A stretch of DNA of 64,000 nt. Source: CAYQXJ01 sp964421565. Lineage in GTDB: Bacteria; Planctomycetota; Brocadiia; SM23-32. The stretch lies in the NCBI GenBank assembly GCA_964421565.1, contig CAYQXJ010000003.1:124001-188000 (forward strand), in the 5' to 3' direction. Within the stretch, counting starts at the first letter, position 1. Each line of letters begins with the position of its first letter. Below are positions 26,790 through 36,040 of the stretch, one piece after another. The translations under genes and the position numbers were made by a program. The notes under the pieces were generated by a model that was not told the DNA's origin, did not search any database, and saw only the letters and a list, made by a program, of their open reading frames with translations.

Positions 26790-27887
26790 ATGGAGCGCAC
26801 ACCCCCTCACGTCCGGCAACCGACGGCCTCCGCGCCGCCCGATGGCTGGCTACCGGCCCGGGCTACGGCGGGGCTTGCCTCGGTCGTGGTCCCCGTCTAC
26901 AACCGCGCGGCCCTCGCGCTCGAGACGTTCGATTCCGTGCTCGCCCAGACCTACCGCCCGATCGAGCTGCTGGTGGTTGACGACGGCAGCACGGATGGCA
27001 CCTTCCGCCAGGCCCAGGCGTGGGCAGAGCGCCACGGGGCGGAACGCGGCCTGCGCGTGGAATGCCTGAGGCAGGAACGCAGCGGCGCGCCGGCTGCCCG
27101 CAACCTCGGCGCTCGGCGCTCACGCGGCGAGTTCATTCGCTGGCTCGACTCCGACGACCTGCTCGCCCCGCGCTACATAACCCTCTGTGTGCGGGCCATG
27201 CAGCGCAGTGGGGCGCCGATGGCAGCCGGGCCGGGGCTCCGCTTCCGTCGCACCGGCTCAGGCAACCTCGCACTAGGGCTGCGCAACAACCTCGGGATGC
27301 CGCGGGGCCTGACACCCCTGCAGATGGTTCTGCGCGGCGTGAACGTAACGCTGCCGAACTTCGCCACGTATCGCCGCAGTTTTGTGGACCGAGTGGGCCC
27401 CTGGGAGGCGCGCCAGGCTCAGTTCGAAGACCTCGAATACGCCCTCCGCGCGGCCGCTGCGTCCGACTGCCTCGCCTACAGTGCAGGGGCGTTCGCCCTG
27501 CGCCGCGTACACGCCGCTCGCTCGATCCTGCAGCGCCGGGGGCAGGACGCGATGCGCTCCCATGCCCGGATCGTCGAGCTGGCGGAACGTTTGCTTCGGG
27601 AGGCAGACCTGCTTGACCTTTACCGTCGCGAGTTCGCCTGCTTTGTAGCCTTGCGGGCGACACGCGCACGCAGGTGGGAAGCTCCCCTGACTAGGCGGTG
27701 GCTCGCCCGCCTGCCCTCGCTCGGCACACCCGCCCCGCCGCTGGAGTATCCCCTGCTGAGGTTCGGATGGAAGGTGCTCGGCGTCCGCTGGACGCGGCCC
27801 CCGTGGCGCATCGCGCGGATCGCACGCCAGATCGCGGGCGCGTCGCGGCGGCCCGAGCGCGTGCCTGCCGAACTGCTGCCTCACTGA
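26790..27887 (+). CDS. Family 2 glycosyltransferase
   Basis: A 365-residue GT-A fold transferase. The nucleotide-binding start is SVVVPVYNRAALALETFDSV, then LLVVDDGSTDGT. The metal-binding DXD equivalent is in FIRWLDSDDLLAP. The acceptor part includes GPWEARQAQFEDLEYALR, with the ED motif typical of GT2 inverting enzymes, and a basic C-terminal region (about 280-350) suited to membrane contact. No transmembrane helix is evident. GGAGG lies before the ATG at 26790. It is transcribed divergently from the synthase operon and converges with a GNAT-like gene 13 bp downstream. It likely adds a sugar to the product of this locus. Confidence 0.88.
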   Translation: MERTPPHVRQPTASAPPDGWLPARATAGLASVVVPVYNRAALALETFDSVLAQTYRPIELLVVDDGSTDGTFRQAQAWAERHGAERGLRVECLRQERSGAPAARNLGARRSRGEFIRWLDSDDLLAPRYITLCVRAMQRSGAPMAAGPGLRFRRTGSGNLALGLRNNLGMPRGLTPLQMVLRGVNVTLPNFATYRRSFVDRVGPWEARQAQFEDLEYALRAAAASDCLAYSAGAFALRRVHAARSILQRRGQDAMRSHARIVELAERLLREADLLDLYRREFACFVALRATRARRWEAPLTRRWLARLPSLGTPAPPLEYPLLRFGWKVLGVRWTRPPWRIARIARQIAGASRRPERVPAELLPH

Positions 27888-27900
27888 ACTGGCGGCGGCG

Positions 27901-28977
27901 TCAGTGGGTGAGCCAGTCGCCGAGGCTGAAGTACCATCGTGAGGGCTCCAGCTCCGGCCCACCGGGGTCGGTGACGATGCCGAGCGATAGGTCCCACAGC
28001 GGGGTCGCCCAGCGCTGGAAGCGGGCCTGTCGCAGCACGCGCGCGGCGTCGGAGCCTTCGGGGAAGCTTGCGGTCACCATCCCCGCCTCCTGCGCCTGCA
28101 TATCCTGCAGGGCGTATCTGAGCAGGGCCTGCAGCACGTCCAGTCGCCCGGCAGGCGCAAGCAGTTCCGTCAGGTACGCCGTTCGTCTGGCCGCAGAGGT
28201 CCGGTAGACTGCCAGGCCGAGCAAGGCGTCGCCCCCGGTGGCCGTGCAGACGGTGTAACTGTAGTCCGGCCGCCGCGCGTATCGCCAGCGCAGGTAGTCG
28301 AGGTCGCGCACTGCACATACCTCGCCTGGCGCGCGGAGAGGGGCGGGCAGGTCGGCGAGTTCGGCATCCGCCAGGCCGTCGGAGCGGCACACCACACAGC
28401 CGCCCTGCCCCGCCGGCGGAACGCGCACACACAGGGGCAGGTTCACGACGCGCCCCAGCGCGTGCAATGGCGCAGGCCAGCCACGCCCGCGCAGCACGGC
28501 TCCCACGTCCAGAAAGCCGGCCCACACCGGCACACGGCAGAGCACCCGAGCGCCCAGGGCGCTGTTGAGCTGGACGGCGTCGCCAACGAAGAACCCGTAT
28601 GCGAACTCCACGCCGTCGCCCGTCGCCTGCTCGGCGCTGGCCCGCAGCAGACCGGCCAGGCACGGCCATGAACGTTCGGAAGGCATGATGTACAGGTCGC
28701 TTATCAGCGCCGCCCTGGCTGGCGCGGCGCCGCGTTGCGTGCGCACGTAGGTGCTGCCGATCAGCCCCACCACGCGGCCGTTGCGCACGGCGAAGGCGGT
28801 CGCCCCGCTGCCGGCGGGATTCCCGGCGCACCGCCACCGCCAGTGGGCGGGGCTCAGCGGCTTGCCGGCGGCCAGGCCGAACTGCGACAGCGCCGCGCCC
28901 CATCGGTCGAGCAGTTCCGGGCGAAGCACCACGAAGTCCAGGGCGCTGCTGTTCTGATCAGCCATCTCGCATCCCAA
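27901..28977 (-). CDS. GNAT-like acyltransferase
   Basis: A protein of 354-358 residues; the start may be at 28977 or at 28965 (MADQNSS). It carries the marks of a double GNAT fold. An N-terminal half has HWRWRCAGNP, AFAVRNGRVVGLIGSTYVR, and ALISDLYIMPSERSWPCLAG. A second half has DLDYLRWRYARRPDYSY, DALLGLAVYRTSA and TELLAPAGRLDVLQALLRY. Proteins of this type occur in exopolysaccharide loci and may acetylate or aminoacylate sugars. I cannot assign a substrate. It has its own promoter in the divergent region shared with the CapK-like gene. Confidence 0.7.
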   Translation of the reverse strand: MGCEMADQNSSALDFVVLRPELLDRWGAALSQFGLAAGKPLSPAHWRWRCAGNPAGSGATAFAVRNGRVVGLIGSTYVRTQRGAAPARAALISDLYIMPSERSWPCLAGLLRASAEQATGDGVEFAYGFFVGDAVQLNSALGARVLCRVPVWAGFLDVGAVLRGRGWPAPLHALGRVVNLPLCVRVPPAGQGGCVVCRSDGLADAELADLPAPLRAPGEVCAVRDLDYLRWRYARRPDYSYTVCTATGGDALLGLAVYRTSAARRTAYLTELLAPAGRLDVLQALLRYALQDMQAQEAGMVTASFPEGSDAARVLRQARFQRWATPLWDLSLGIVTDPGGPELEPSRWYFSLGDWLTH

Positions 28978-29039
28978 ACAGTTGGACTACATCGCCGCCA
29001 GTTGCCTATCGACGGTCCGGCGCAGCCCCGCAAGGCCAG

Positions 29040-29069
29040 ATTATAGGTAGGCGCGCGCACGCTGCGCAA
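29040..29069 (-). promoter_or_regulatory. Promoter of the GNAT-like gene
   Basis: Minus-strand TTGCGC (29069-29064), 18 nt, TATAAT (29045-29040). The -10 box is perfect and lies about 63 bp before the upstream start codon. Confidence 0.55.
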
Positions 29070-29108
29070 GGCATCAGCGCCGGGCCGACAGCTTATGCGG
29101 CCCGCAGA

Positions 29109-29137
29109 TTGCCAGCGTGCCCTGTGGGTCCTATAAT
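29109..29137 (+). promoter_or_regulatory. Promoter of the CapK-like/ABC transporter operon
   Basis: TTGCCA at 29109-29114, exactly 17 nt, TATAAT at 29132-29137. It lies 41 bp before the ATG at 29179. It is among the best sigma70-type matches in the window. Confidence 0.7.
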
Positions 29138-29178
29138 GGCGGCCTCTACCTCTCCGCCCCGATAAGAAGCCCCGAGGG

Positions 29179-30822
29179 ATGCCGATGCGCTGGCTGGCCG
29201 ACGCCCGCATGTATGCCCGCTTCATGCGCGGGTTGGGGCGCTATTTCCGCGCGGGTATAACCCCGGCGCGGGCGCGGGAGATGGTCGCCGAACGCCTGGC
29301 ACACCGCGGGGAGCTGTTTCTGTGTGTCGCGCGACGCGGCATATACGGTTACCCGCGCAGCCCCTACCTGCCCCTGCTGCGGACGGCCGGCATCGACTAC
29401 GCCGAGCTGGCGCGCATGGTGCGGGGCGACGGCCTGCAGGGCGCGCTCTGCCGCCTGCATGACGCCGGGGTGTACGTAACCTTCGAGGAGTTCAAGGGTC
29501 GCGCGCCCATTACCCGGCACGGACGCCAGTGGCACGTGAACTCTCACGACTTCGACAATCCGTTCCTCAGTTCCTGTTACAGTGCATCCACCGGTGGCTC
29601 CACCGGAGCGGGGACTCGCGTCGACATCGACCTGGACCATGCGACCTGGCAGTTGCCGTTCCGCGTGCTGGCGTTGGAGGCCTACGGCCTTACCGGCACG
29701 CCGACGGTTCTGTGGCGTCCGGGGCTGCCTGCGATGGCCGGTCTGTCCCACGCATTGCGCAGCGCCGCGATGGGCAACTGCGTGCGGCGCTGGTTCGAAC
29801 CAGTTATGGCGGGCGGCGCAGGCGCATCCCTGCGCGACAGGTTTGCCACGCGCTATGTGGTCACGGCCGCCCGCCTATGGGGGGCGCCTATGCCCACCCC
29901 GGAGCCGGTGCCGCTGGGGTGCCCCGAGCCGGTGCTCGCCTACCTGCGCAAGCTGGTCAGGCGCGAGGGCGCCTGCCTGGTGCGCTCCGGCGTTAGCACC
30001 TCCACCAGGCTCTGCCTGGCTGCGGCGGAGCGCGGCATTGACCTGACGGGCTGCACGTTCTTCGGCGGCAGCGAACCGCCGACCCCCTCCAAGGTAAATG
30101 CCATCCGACGCTCCGGCGCGCGTCACATCCCCGTCTACGCCAGCACAGAGGCCGGCACCATCGGCGTCGGCTGCGGCACGCCCGTTGACGAGAACGACAT
30201 CCACCTCGCCCTCGACTGCCTGGCCCTCGTCCAGCGCCCCCGCAAGGTGCCCGGATGGCAGACCTCCGTGGACGCCTTCTTCCTCACATCCCTTTCGCCC
30301 GCGTCGAGCAAGATCATGCTCAACGCCGGGCTCGACGACTACGGCCTGATGGAGCGACGCGAGTGCAGTTGCCTGCTCGGCCGCCTCGGTTACGACGTGC
30401 ACCTGCGCCACATCCGCAGCTACGGCAAACTCACCGGCGAGGGAGTGACACTCGTGCACACCGACGTGGCGGAGGTCCTGGAGAGGGACCTGCCGGCACG
30501 CTTCGGTGGCACGGCTTTCGACTACCAGCTTGTCGAAGAAGAGGACGAGGCCGGGCGGACACGCGTGGTTCTGTTGGTGGACCCTGCGGTGGAGCTGGCG
30601 GAGCCGGAGCGCGTCGGGCGCGAGCTGCTGCAGATGCTCGCCCGCGGCAACCGGGCCTCCCATTTCGCGGCGCGGCTGTGGCAACAATCGGGTGCCGTGC
30701 GGGTCAGGCGCCAGAAGCCGCACTGGACCGCTGCCGGCAAGTTCATGCCGTTGAATGCCCCCACCGGCCGCAAGCGTCTGCGGAAGAGCGAAAACCATAC
30801 TTGTCCCAAGCAGGAGGCCTGA
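29179..30822 (+). CDS. CapK/PaaK-like adenylate-forming enzyme
   Basis: A 547-residue member of the ANL superfamily close to phenylacetate-CoA ligase and CapK. The P-loop-like motif is SASTGGSTGAGTRVDID (near residue 136), equivalent to the S/T-rich ATP loop. Later come CTFFGGSEPPTPSKV, VYASTEAGTIG (the aromatic-S/T-T-E motif) and DYGLMERREC. The C-terminal lid ends with KPHWTAAGKFMPL, where Lys of the A10-type motif is expected. It should activate a carboxylic acid as an acyl-adenylate. CapK-like genes are frequent in capsule and lipid-glycan loci. It is the first gene of an operon with the ABC transporter (3 bp to the next start). Confidence 0.82.
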   Translation: MPMRWLADARMYARFMRGLGRYFRAGITPARAREMVAERLAHRGELFLCVARRGIYGYPRSPYLPLLRTAGIDYAELARMVRGDGLQGALCRLHDAGVYVTFEEFKGRAPITRHGRQWHVNSHDFDNPFLSSCYSASTGGSTGAGTRVDIDLDHATWQLPFRVLALEAYGLTGTPTVLWRPGLPAMAGLSHALRSAAMGNCVRRWFEPVMAGGAGASLRDRFATRYVVTAARLWGAPMPTPEPVPLGCPEPVLAYLRKLVRREGACLVRSGVSTSTRLCLAAAERGIDLTGCTFFGGSEPPTPSKVNAIRRSGARHIPVYASTEAGTIGVGCGTPVDENDIHLALDCLALVQRPRKVPGWQTSVDAFFLTSLSPASSKIMLNAGLDDYGLMERRECSCLLGRLGYDVHLRHIRSYGKLTGEGVTLVHTDVAEVLERDLPARFGGTAFDYQLVEEEDEAGRTRVVLLVDPAVELAEPERVGRELLQMLARGNRASHFAARLWQQSGAVRVRRQKPHWTAAGKFMPLNAPTGRKRLRKSENHTCPKQEA

Positions 30823-30825
30823 CGA

Positions 30826-31845
30826 ATGCTCCCGTGCCGTCGTTTGATGGTTGCGCTCTGCATCTGCCTGCTGCCGACCGGGTGCGGTCGGGCAGATGCG
30901 CCGAGCCAGGGCCCTGCGCCCGACAAGGTCAGCATCGCCAACGCTCCTTACATCTCCTTTGCCCCACTGCTCATCGCCGCCGACGAAGGCTACTTCGCCG
31001 AGCAGAACCTGGATGTTGAACTGCTCGACCTGACGCGCTCAGCCTACGGGATGCCCGCCTTAGCCCAGGGCAAGATAGACGTGCTGAGCGGCACGGTAAA
31101 CGCCGGCCTACTGAACGCCGTCGCGCGCGGCTCCGGTGTGCGCATCGTGGCGGACAAGGGACGCGCGCCGACCACAGGCCCCCCGTACACGGCGCTGGTG
31201 CTGCGCAGAGACCTGGCCGAAGCCGGCGTCGCCGACGAGCCGGAACGGCTGCGCGGCATGCGGATGGCGGCCCCCAAGGACAGCATCTCCGGCTTCGTCG
31301 TGGACCGCGCGCTCAAGCAGGTCGGCCTCGGCATCGACGAGCTGGAGACCGCCTACATGCCGAGCCCTTCGCGTCTCGAGGCCCTGCAGAACGAGCGAAT
31401 CGAGGCCAGCTACCTCGCCGAACCCTGGCTGACCCGCGTCCTCCAGGCGGGTCACGCCACAATGTGGCTGACCGACACCGACGTTGTGCCCGGCTCCCAG
31501 TATGCCGTCGTGATGTTCGGCCCGTCACTGCTTGAGGAGCGCCCCGACGTGGGCCGGCGTTTCATGGTCGCCTACCTGCAGGGCGTCAGGCAATACCTGG
31601 AGGGCAAAACGGAGCGGAACCTGCAGATCGTGGGCCGCCACACCGGGCTCGACGCCGAGATCCTGCGCAAGATGCTCTGGCCCCCGATGCGGGCTGACGG
31701 CAACATCAACGTGCAGAGCGTGCTGGAGTGCCAGATGTGGTTCCTGGAGCGGGGCTTGTTGGAGCGCGAGCTTGGCGTCGCAGAGTTCTGGGAGCCGGCC
31801 TTCGTGCAGCATGCCGCCGAAGTCCTCGCCCCACAGGAGCCGTAG
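30826..31845 (+). CDS. ABC transporter substrate-binding lipoprotein (SsuA/ThiY-like)
   Basis: A 339-residue periplasmic-binding protein. The signal peptide ends in LLPTGC, giving a lipidated Cys near residue 20. The core begins KVSIANAPYISFAPLLIAAD and EGYFAEQNLDVELLDL, typical of the NMT1/SsuA/ThiY group. It continues with GKIDVLSGTVNAGLLNAV and GSQYAVVMFGPSLLEERP. Members bind aliphatic sulfonates, taurine, nitrate or thiamine precursors. The residues lining the pocket cannot be read from sequence alone. It is followed 4 bp later by its ATPase gene. Confidence 0.9.
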   Translation: MLPCRRLMVALCICLLPTGCGRADAPSQGPAPDKVSIANAPYISFAPLLIAADEGYFAEQNLDVELLDLTRSAYGMPALAQGKIDVLSGTVNAGLLNAVARGSGVRIVADKGRAPTTGPPYTALVLRRDLAEAGVADEPERLRGMRMAAPKDSISGFVVDRALKQVGLGIDELETAYMPSPSRLEALQNERIEASYLAEPWLTRVLQAGHATMWLTDTDVVPGSQYAVVMFGPSLLEERPDVGRRFMVAYLQGVRQYLEGKTERNLQIVGRHTGLDAEILRKMLWPPMRADGNINVQSVLECQMWFLERGLLERELGVAEFWEPAFVQHAAEVLAPQEP

Positions 31846-31849
31846 GGCC

Positions 31850-32629
31850 ATGCACTTCGAATGCCGCAAGGTGTGCAAGGTCTTCGAGGGAAGCGACGGC
31901 CAGGTGGAGGCGCTGCGTGACATCTCCTTCAGCGCCGACGCCGAGGAGTTCATAACTCTTGTCGGACCAAGCGGTTGCGGAAAGACCACGCTGCTGAGGC
32001 TCATCGCGGGGCTCCAGCCGCCCAGCTCGGGCACGATCAGCACGCCGGGTGCCGACGAGGGCGGGCGGCACCCCAACGCCATGGTCTTCCAGGAGCAGGC
32101 CCTCTTCCCCTGGATGACAGTGGTGGACAACGCGGCCTTCGCCCTGGAAGCCCGGGGGATGCCTCGTCGTAAGCGACACCAGCGCGCGGAGGAGTTCCTG
32201 CGCAAGTTCGGGCTCGGGCGCTTCGCCCGCAACCTGCCGCATGAGCTGAGCGTCGGCATGCGCCAGCGGGTGAACATCGCCCGCGCCTTCCTGGCCGATC
32301 CCGCCATGCTGCTGATGGACGAGCCGCTCGGCTCGCTGGACGCGCAGACGAAGCTGCTGCTGCAACAGGAACTGCTGCGCATATGGCAGCGGAACCGCAA
32401 ACTGATCATCTACGTGACGCACGACATACGCGAGGCAGTGCTCATGGGCGACCGGGTGCTCGTGATGAGCGGGCATCCGGGCACGATACTGGAGGACATT
32501 GCCGTGCCGCTCCAGCGGCCGCGCAATCTGGTGGATGCCCACCAGCCTCCGGTCGCCGAGCTCGTCGAGCACATCTGGAGCGTGCTAGAGACGGAGGTCC
32601 GCCGGGCCCTATGGCTAACAGGGAAGTGA
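31850..32629 (+). CDS. ABC transporter ATP-binding protein (SsuB/TauB-like)
   Basis: A 259-residue nucleotide-binding subunit. The start at 31850 gives MHFECRKVCKVFEG. Walker A is GPSGCGKTT, the Q-loop is in MVFQEQALFPWMTV, the signature is LSVGMRQRVNIARAF (LSVGM where LSGGM is usual), Walker B is MLLMDEPLGSLD, and the switch His is in YVTHDIREAV. All catalytic parts are intact. The LFPWMTV pattern is typical of the nitrate/sulfonate/taurine subfamily. It overlaps the permease gene by 19 bp, so translation is probably coupled. Confidence 0.93.
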   Translation: MHFECRKVCKVFEGSDGQVEALRDISFSADAEEFITLVGPSGCGKTTLLRLIAGLQPPSSGTISTPGADEGGRHPNAMVFQEQALFPWMTVVDNAAFALEARGMPRRKRHQRAEEFLRKFGLGRFARNLPHELSVGMRQRVNIARAFLADPAMLLMDEPLGSLDAQTKLLLQQELLRIWQRNRKLIIYVTHDIREAVLMGDRVLVMSGHPGTILEDIAVPLQRPRNLVDAHQPPVAELVEHIWSVLETEVRRALWLTGK

Positions 32630-33399
32630 AAGCGATTTCCGAACAGAGGGGCTGCGTGTCTGCGGCTGCACTGGCGCTCGTGCTGCTGATCGCTTGGGAG
32701 GCGGCCGTGCGGATCGGGCTGCTGTCGGCGGTGTTCTTCCCGGCCCCGACCACGGTTGCCAGTGCGTTCGCCGCTCTTCTGCGTTCCGGCAGGTTGGCCA
32801 CCACGCTCGGCTTCACCGTGGGTCGGTTGCTGGCGGCTTTCTGCCTGGGGGCGCTGCCGGCCCTCGCCCTGGGCATGCTGATGGGCTGGTCACCGGGGGT
32901 GCGCAACGTGGCTGATCCGTTCGTGGCGGCGCTCCACCCCGTGCCGAAGACGGCCCTGTTGCCGCTGCTGATCGTTCTGCTCGGGCTCGGCGAGGCGAGC
33001 AAGGTCACCACGGCCGCCCTGGCGGCATTCTTCCCAGTGCTGATCAACGCCATGGCAGGCGTCGCCCACATCAGCCCGGTCCATTTCGAGGTGGCGCGCA
33101 ACTTCCGCGCGGGTCGGCTCAAGGTGCTCACCCGGGTGGTGCTGCCGGGCAGTCTGCCCATGGTGCTGACGGGTGTGCGCCTGGGGTTCAACAGCGCGCT
33201 GGTGGTCACGATCGCCGTGGAGCTGATCTACGCCCGGCGCGGCGTCGGAGCCATGATCTGGCAGGCCTGGGAGACGATGCGCATCGAGGAGCTATACGTC
33301 GGCATTGCCATGGCGGCCCTGCTGGGCATGGCCTTCAGTTCGCTTCTGCGGCATGCGGCGCGTCGCCTGGCGCCCTGGCACCGGGAGCGTCGCGTGTAG
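32611..33399 (+). CDS. ABC transporter permease (SsuC/TauC-like)
   Basis: A 262-residue inner-membrane protein with about six helices. The first helix starts at residue 17. The coupling helix motif for the ATPase is EVARNFRAGRLKVLTRVVLP. Another family mark is LHPVPKTALLPLLIVLLGLG. The start at 32611 lies inside the end of the ATPase gene. The last 65 bp overlap the end of the oppositely oriented GT-C gene, so 21 C-terminal residues of each protein are encoded antisense to the other. Confidence 0.92.
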   Translation: MANREVKAISEQRGCVSAAALALVLLIAWEAAVRIGLLSAVFFPAPTTVASAFAALLRSGRLATTLGFTVGRLLAAFCLGALPALALGMLMGWSPGVRNVADPFVAALHPVPKTALLPLLIVLLGLGEASKVTTAALAAFFPVLINAMAGVAHISPVHFEVARNFRAGRLKVLTRVVLPGSLPMVLTGVRLGFNSALVVTIAVELIYARRGVGAMIWQAWETMRIEELYVGIAMAALLGMAFSSLLRHAARRLAPWHRERRV

Positions 33400-34960
33400 A
33401 CTCCAGAAGCCGGGTCAGCTCCTGCTGGCGCACGCGGTAGAGCCGCAAGTGCCCGAACTTCCCTGCCAGCTCGAAAGCGCTCGGAAAGGCTTCCATCACG
33501 GCGTCCAGCTTCCGGCCGTAACCGCGCTCTGCCATGTCGCGCACCAGGTAACGCATGTTCCTGGCCGCAAAGCCACGCGCCAGCCCTTCGGTCGACGCGT
33601 TGACCCAACGGCGGCTGAACCGCCACGCCTCCAGCCGGGTCCAGTAGTGCACCAGCCGGTGCTGGTGCACCAGCACCGCGTCGCCCGCATCCGCCTCGTC
33701 TCGCAGCGCATCGCACAGGGCGGCGTAGTGCCGCAGGCGCCCGCTCCAGTAATGATCCACGAACCCGGGGCTGCGGGCGATGAAGATCTGCCCGCCGACC
33801 ATCGACAGGTTGAAGCCCACCAGCATGGCCAGAGCCGCCCACCCGGCCATGCGCATCGCGCGCGGTGTAGCCCTCTTCCACCTGCGGCACAGCCAGGCGC
33901 CAAGCGCCGGGGCGCCGTCAACCGCCCAGTAGATCAGAAGCGGCAGCAGCGGCAGAATGTAACGGCGCCCCGGACTGCCAAGGAACACGCCGACCATGTA
34001 GGCCCCGGCGAACCCGACCAGGGCGACCTGGCGCCGCCGCACCGAACGCACGGCGCCGATAAGTATCGGCACCAGCAGAATGACGCCCCCTATCTCGTCG
34101 CCGTCCATGCCGAACAGCGCCTCGCCCAGGCCGTCCAGCATGTCCGAGAACTGAGCCCACAGGCGGACGACGAGGACATGCGGCTGCAGGCGGTGCACGA
34201 ACACCCGGCCGTAAGTGGGCCCGCTGGATAGGGGTGCCCTGCGGCTCACCCAGAGGGCTGCCGCCCCGAGCAGCGGCGTCGCCGCCAGCGCCGAGCGCGC
34301 CAGGTTGGCCTGCCAGCGGGCCAGGGACCGCCGCCGCAGCCACAGGCCCGCCAGCGTCCCGGCCGCCAGCGCGGGCCCAAAGGGGCGCACGAAAGTCGCC
34401 GCACACGCCACGACGCCGACGGCCAACGCCCACAGGTAGCTGGCGCGCCCCTGCGACTGCAACATCCGCTGCGTGCAGTAGAGCCCGCCAATCACCAGCA
34501 GCGTGAACGGCGTCTCGGTGAGTATGCGTCGGGAATAGTAGAACAGCGTCCCCGACAGCCCGAACCACACCATCGCGTAGATGACCTGACGCCGATCTTC
34601 CGCGAGCAACCGGTAGAGCGGATACGCCAGCCCAACGCACGCGACAGCAAGCAGAGCCATGGTGGCATTGTACGCGATGATAGCGTCGCCGAAGACCAAC
34701 CGCACCCCCGCCAGCAGCACGGGGAACCCCGGCCACACGTAAGTGTGAGGACGATGGTTGAAGTTGAAACGCCCGGTCTCCACCAGCGAACGTGCAAGCG
34801 ACATATACAGCCCACTGTCGGGCTGATACCACCAGTGTCCGTTCAACCCCGCCAGGTGCAACAGCGACACCAGGGCCAACCAGCCGACCAGCCAGCTCGC
34901 CGGCACGCGTTGCGCCCCGGCCGGACTCACCGTCAACGCATCCTGCGTCACGCTATTCAA
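33335..34960 (-). CDS. PMT-type GT-C glycosyltransferase
   Basis: A 541-residue protein with about ten membrane helices. The N-terminal loop carries WWYQPDSGLYMSLARSLVE, where the acidic residue in PDSG is that of the GT-C catalytic motif, and then HTYVWPGFPVLLA. The order of helices and loops is that of the PMT/ArnT/Glf-like superfamily. These enzymes use polyprenyl-phosphate sugars and act on the outer face of the membrane. A large soluble domain of about 130 residues closes the protein. Its stop lies inside the permease gene. It is the second gene of a two-gene unit with the membrane protein at 34982-35962. Confidence 0.86.
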   Translation of the reverse strand: MNSVTQDALTVSPAGAQRVPASWLVGWLALVSLLHLAGLNGHWWYQPDSGLYMSLARSLVETGRFNFNHRPHTYVWPGFPVLLAGVRLVFGDAIIAYNATMALLAVACVGLAYPLYRLLAEDRRQVIYAMVWFGLSGTLFYYSRRILTETPFTLLVIGGLYCTQRMLQSQGRASYLWALAVGVVACAATFVRPFGPALAAGTLAGLWLRRRSLARWQANLARSALAATPLLGAAALWVSRRAPLSSGPTYGRVFVHRLQPHVLVVRLWAQFSDMLDGLGEALFGMDGDEIGGVILLVPILIGAVRSVRRRQVALVGFAGAYMVGVFLGSPGRRYILPLLPLLIYWAVDGAPALGAWLCRRWKRATPRAMRMAGWAALAMLVGFNLSMVGGQIFIARSPGFVDHYWSGRLRHYAALCDALRDEADAGDAVLVHQHRLVHYWTRLEAWRFSRRWVNASTEGLARGFAARNMRYLVRDMAERGYGRKLDAVMEAFPSAFELAGKFGHLRLYRVRQQELTRLLESTRDAPGARAPGDAPHAAEAN

Positions 34961-34981
34961 CAGTACTCCCCCTCTTGACGA

Positions 34982-35962
34982 TCACGTTTTCGGTGGTTCA
35001 GCCGGCACGGGGCCGGCCTCGGAGGGGCCCTCGCCCTCAGCGGCAGAGAAGCCGTACAGCCGCTGCACGGCCCACGAAGCGAGCGGCCCCACCACGAGCA
35101 CTACAGGCAGCGAGACGGCACGGCGCAGCGTGGCGGCCACAACCCCGTCGGCAAACGCGACCCCGAGCGCCGCTGCCCCGCCAGCCAGCAGGGCCTCCTG
35201 CACGCCGAATTGGGCGGGCACAACGGTGGCGAACCTCGCCAGGGACCCCACGAGCTTGATCGTCCACGCCGCAAGAAAACCGACATCCAGGCCGGTCAAC
35301 CGGAAGCAGAGGTAGATGGACAGCGCCCCCAGGGCGGACTGGCCCAGCCGCCACGCCCCGAGCCGCGCCATCAGGGCACGCTCCGCCCGCAACCGGTGCC
35401 AGGCCCGCGCCGTGCGTGACATCCCGTCGAGCACCGCGTTCGGGCCGCCATACTCCCATCGGGTCGGCACCAGCATCACCGAAAAAACCGCCGCCAGCAG
35501 CACGACGAACACCGCCGGCACCAGCGGAATCAGCCCCTCGGCGAAGACCAGGGCAACCCCAAACACAACGCCCAACAGCCCGGTCACCCCGAGCCGCAAC
35601 AGGTTTGCCGCGACAAGGTAGGCGACGAAGTCGCTGTAGGGCACGCCGTACCGCCGCTTCAGGTAGACGCCGAGAGCGCCGGTGCCCGGCTTCACAGGCA
35701 GCAGGTTCCAGTACGCCGTCGCCCACGAGAGCAGGATGCACTCCCATGCGCCGACGCCGGCACCGAATGCCCGAACGACCGTCCGTAGCACCATCGCCTC
35801 GCTGGTGCGAAACACCACGCCGATGGCAAGCAACGCCACCACGCCGGCGAGCGGCACCTGCAACAGCACGGCGAAACGATCGCGGTGCGCGGCGACGTAT
35901 GCCCCCCCGACGCTGAGGGCAAACGCCAGAAAGATGAGCGGCAGCATGCGGCGTAGCTTCAT
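34982..35962 (-). CDS. Lysylphosphatidylglycerol synthase TM region/UPF0104-like membrane protein
   Basis: A 326-residue protein with eight or so hydrophobic segments and no soluble domain. The stretch WATAYWNLLPVKPGTGALGVYLKRRYGVPYSDF is laid out like the flippase-like part of MprF (R/K-x-x-x-x-P-G-x-G near the third helix), as is TVVPAQFGVQEALLAGGAA near the end. Stand-alone members are thought to flip or bind lipids. The start at 35962 (MKLRRMLP) was chosen for its basic N-terminus before the first helix. It is 22 bp upstream of the GT-C gene and probably handles its lipid-linked substrate or product. Confidence 0.8.
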   Translation of the reverse strand: MKLRRMLPLIFLAFALSVGGAYVAAHRDRFAVLLQVPLAGVVALLAIGVVFRTSEAMVLRTVVRAFGAGVGAWECILLSWATAYWNLLPVKPGTGALGVYLKRRYGVPYSDFVAYLVAANLLRLGVTGLLGVVFGVALVFAEGLIPLVPAVFVVLLAAVFSVMLVPTRWEYGGPNAVLDGMSRTARAWHRLRAERALMARLGAWRLGQSALGALSIYLCFRLTGLDVGFLAAWTIKLVGSLARFATVVPAQFGVQEALLAGGAAALGVAFADGVVAATLRRAVSLPVVLVVGPLASWAVQRLYGFSAAEGEGPSEAGPVPAEPPKT

Positions 35963-36040
35963 CGGGGGAAGAACCCGGATACAGAGCGCGACGAAAATGG
36001 GCGCATTGCGGAGAACCGATCGGCCAGAACAACCCGGAGG

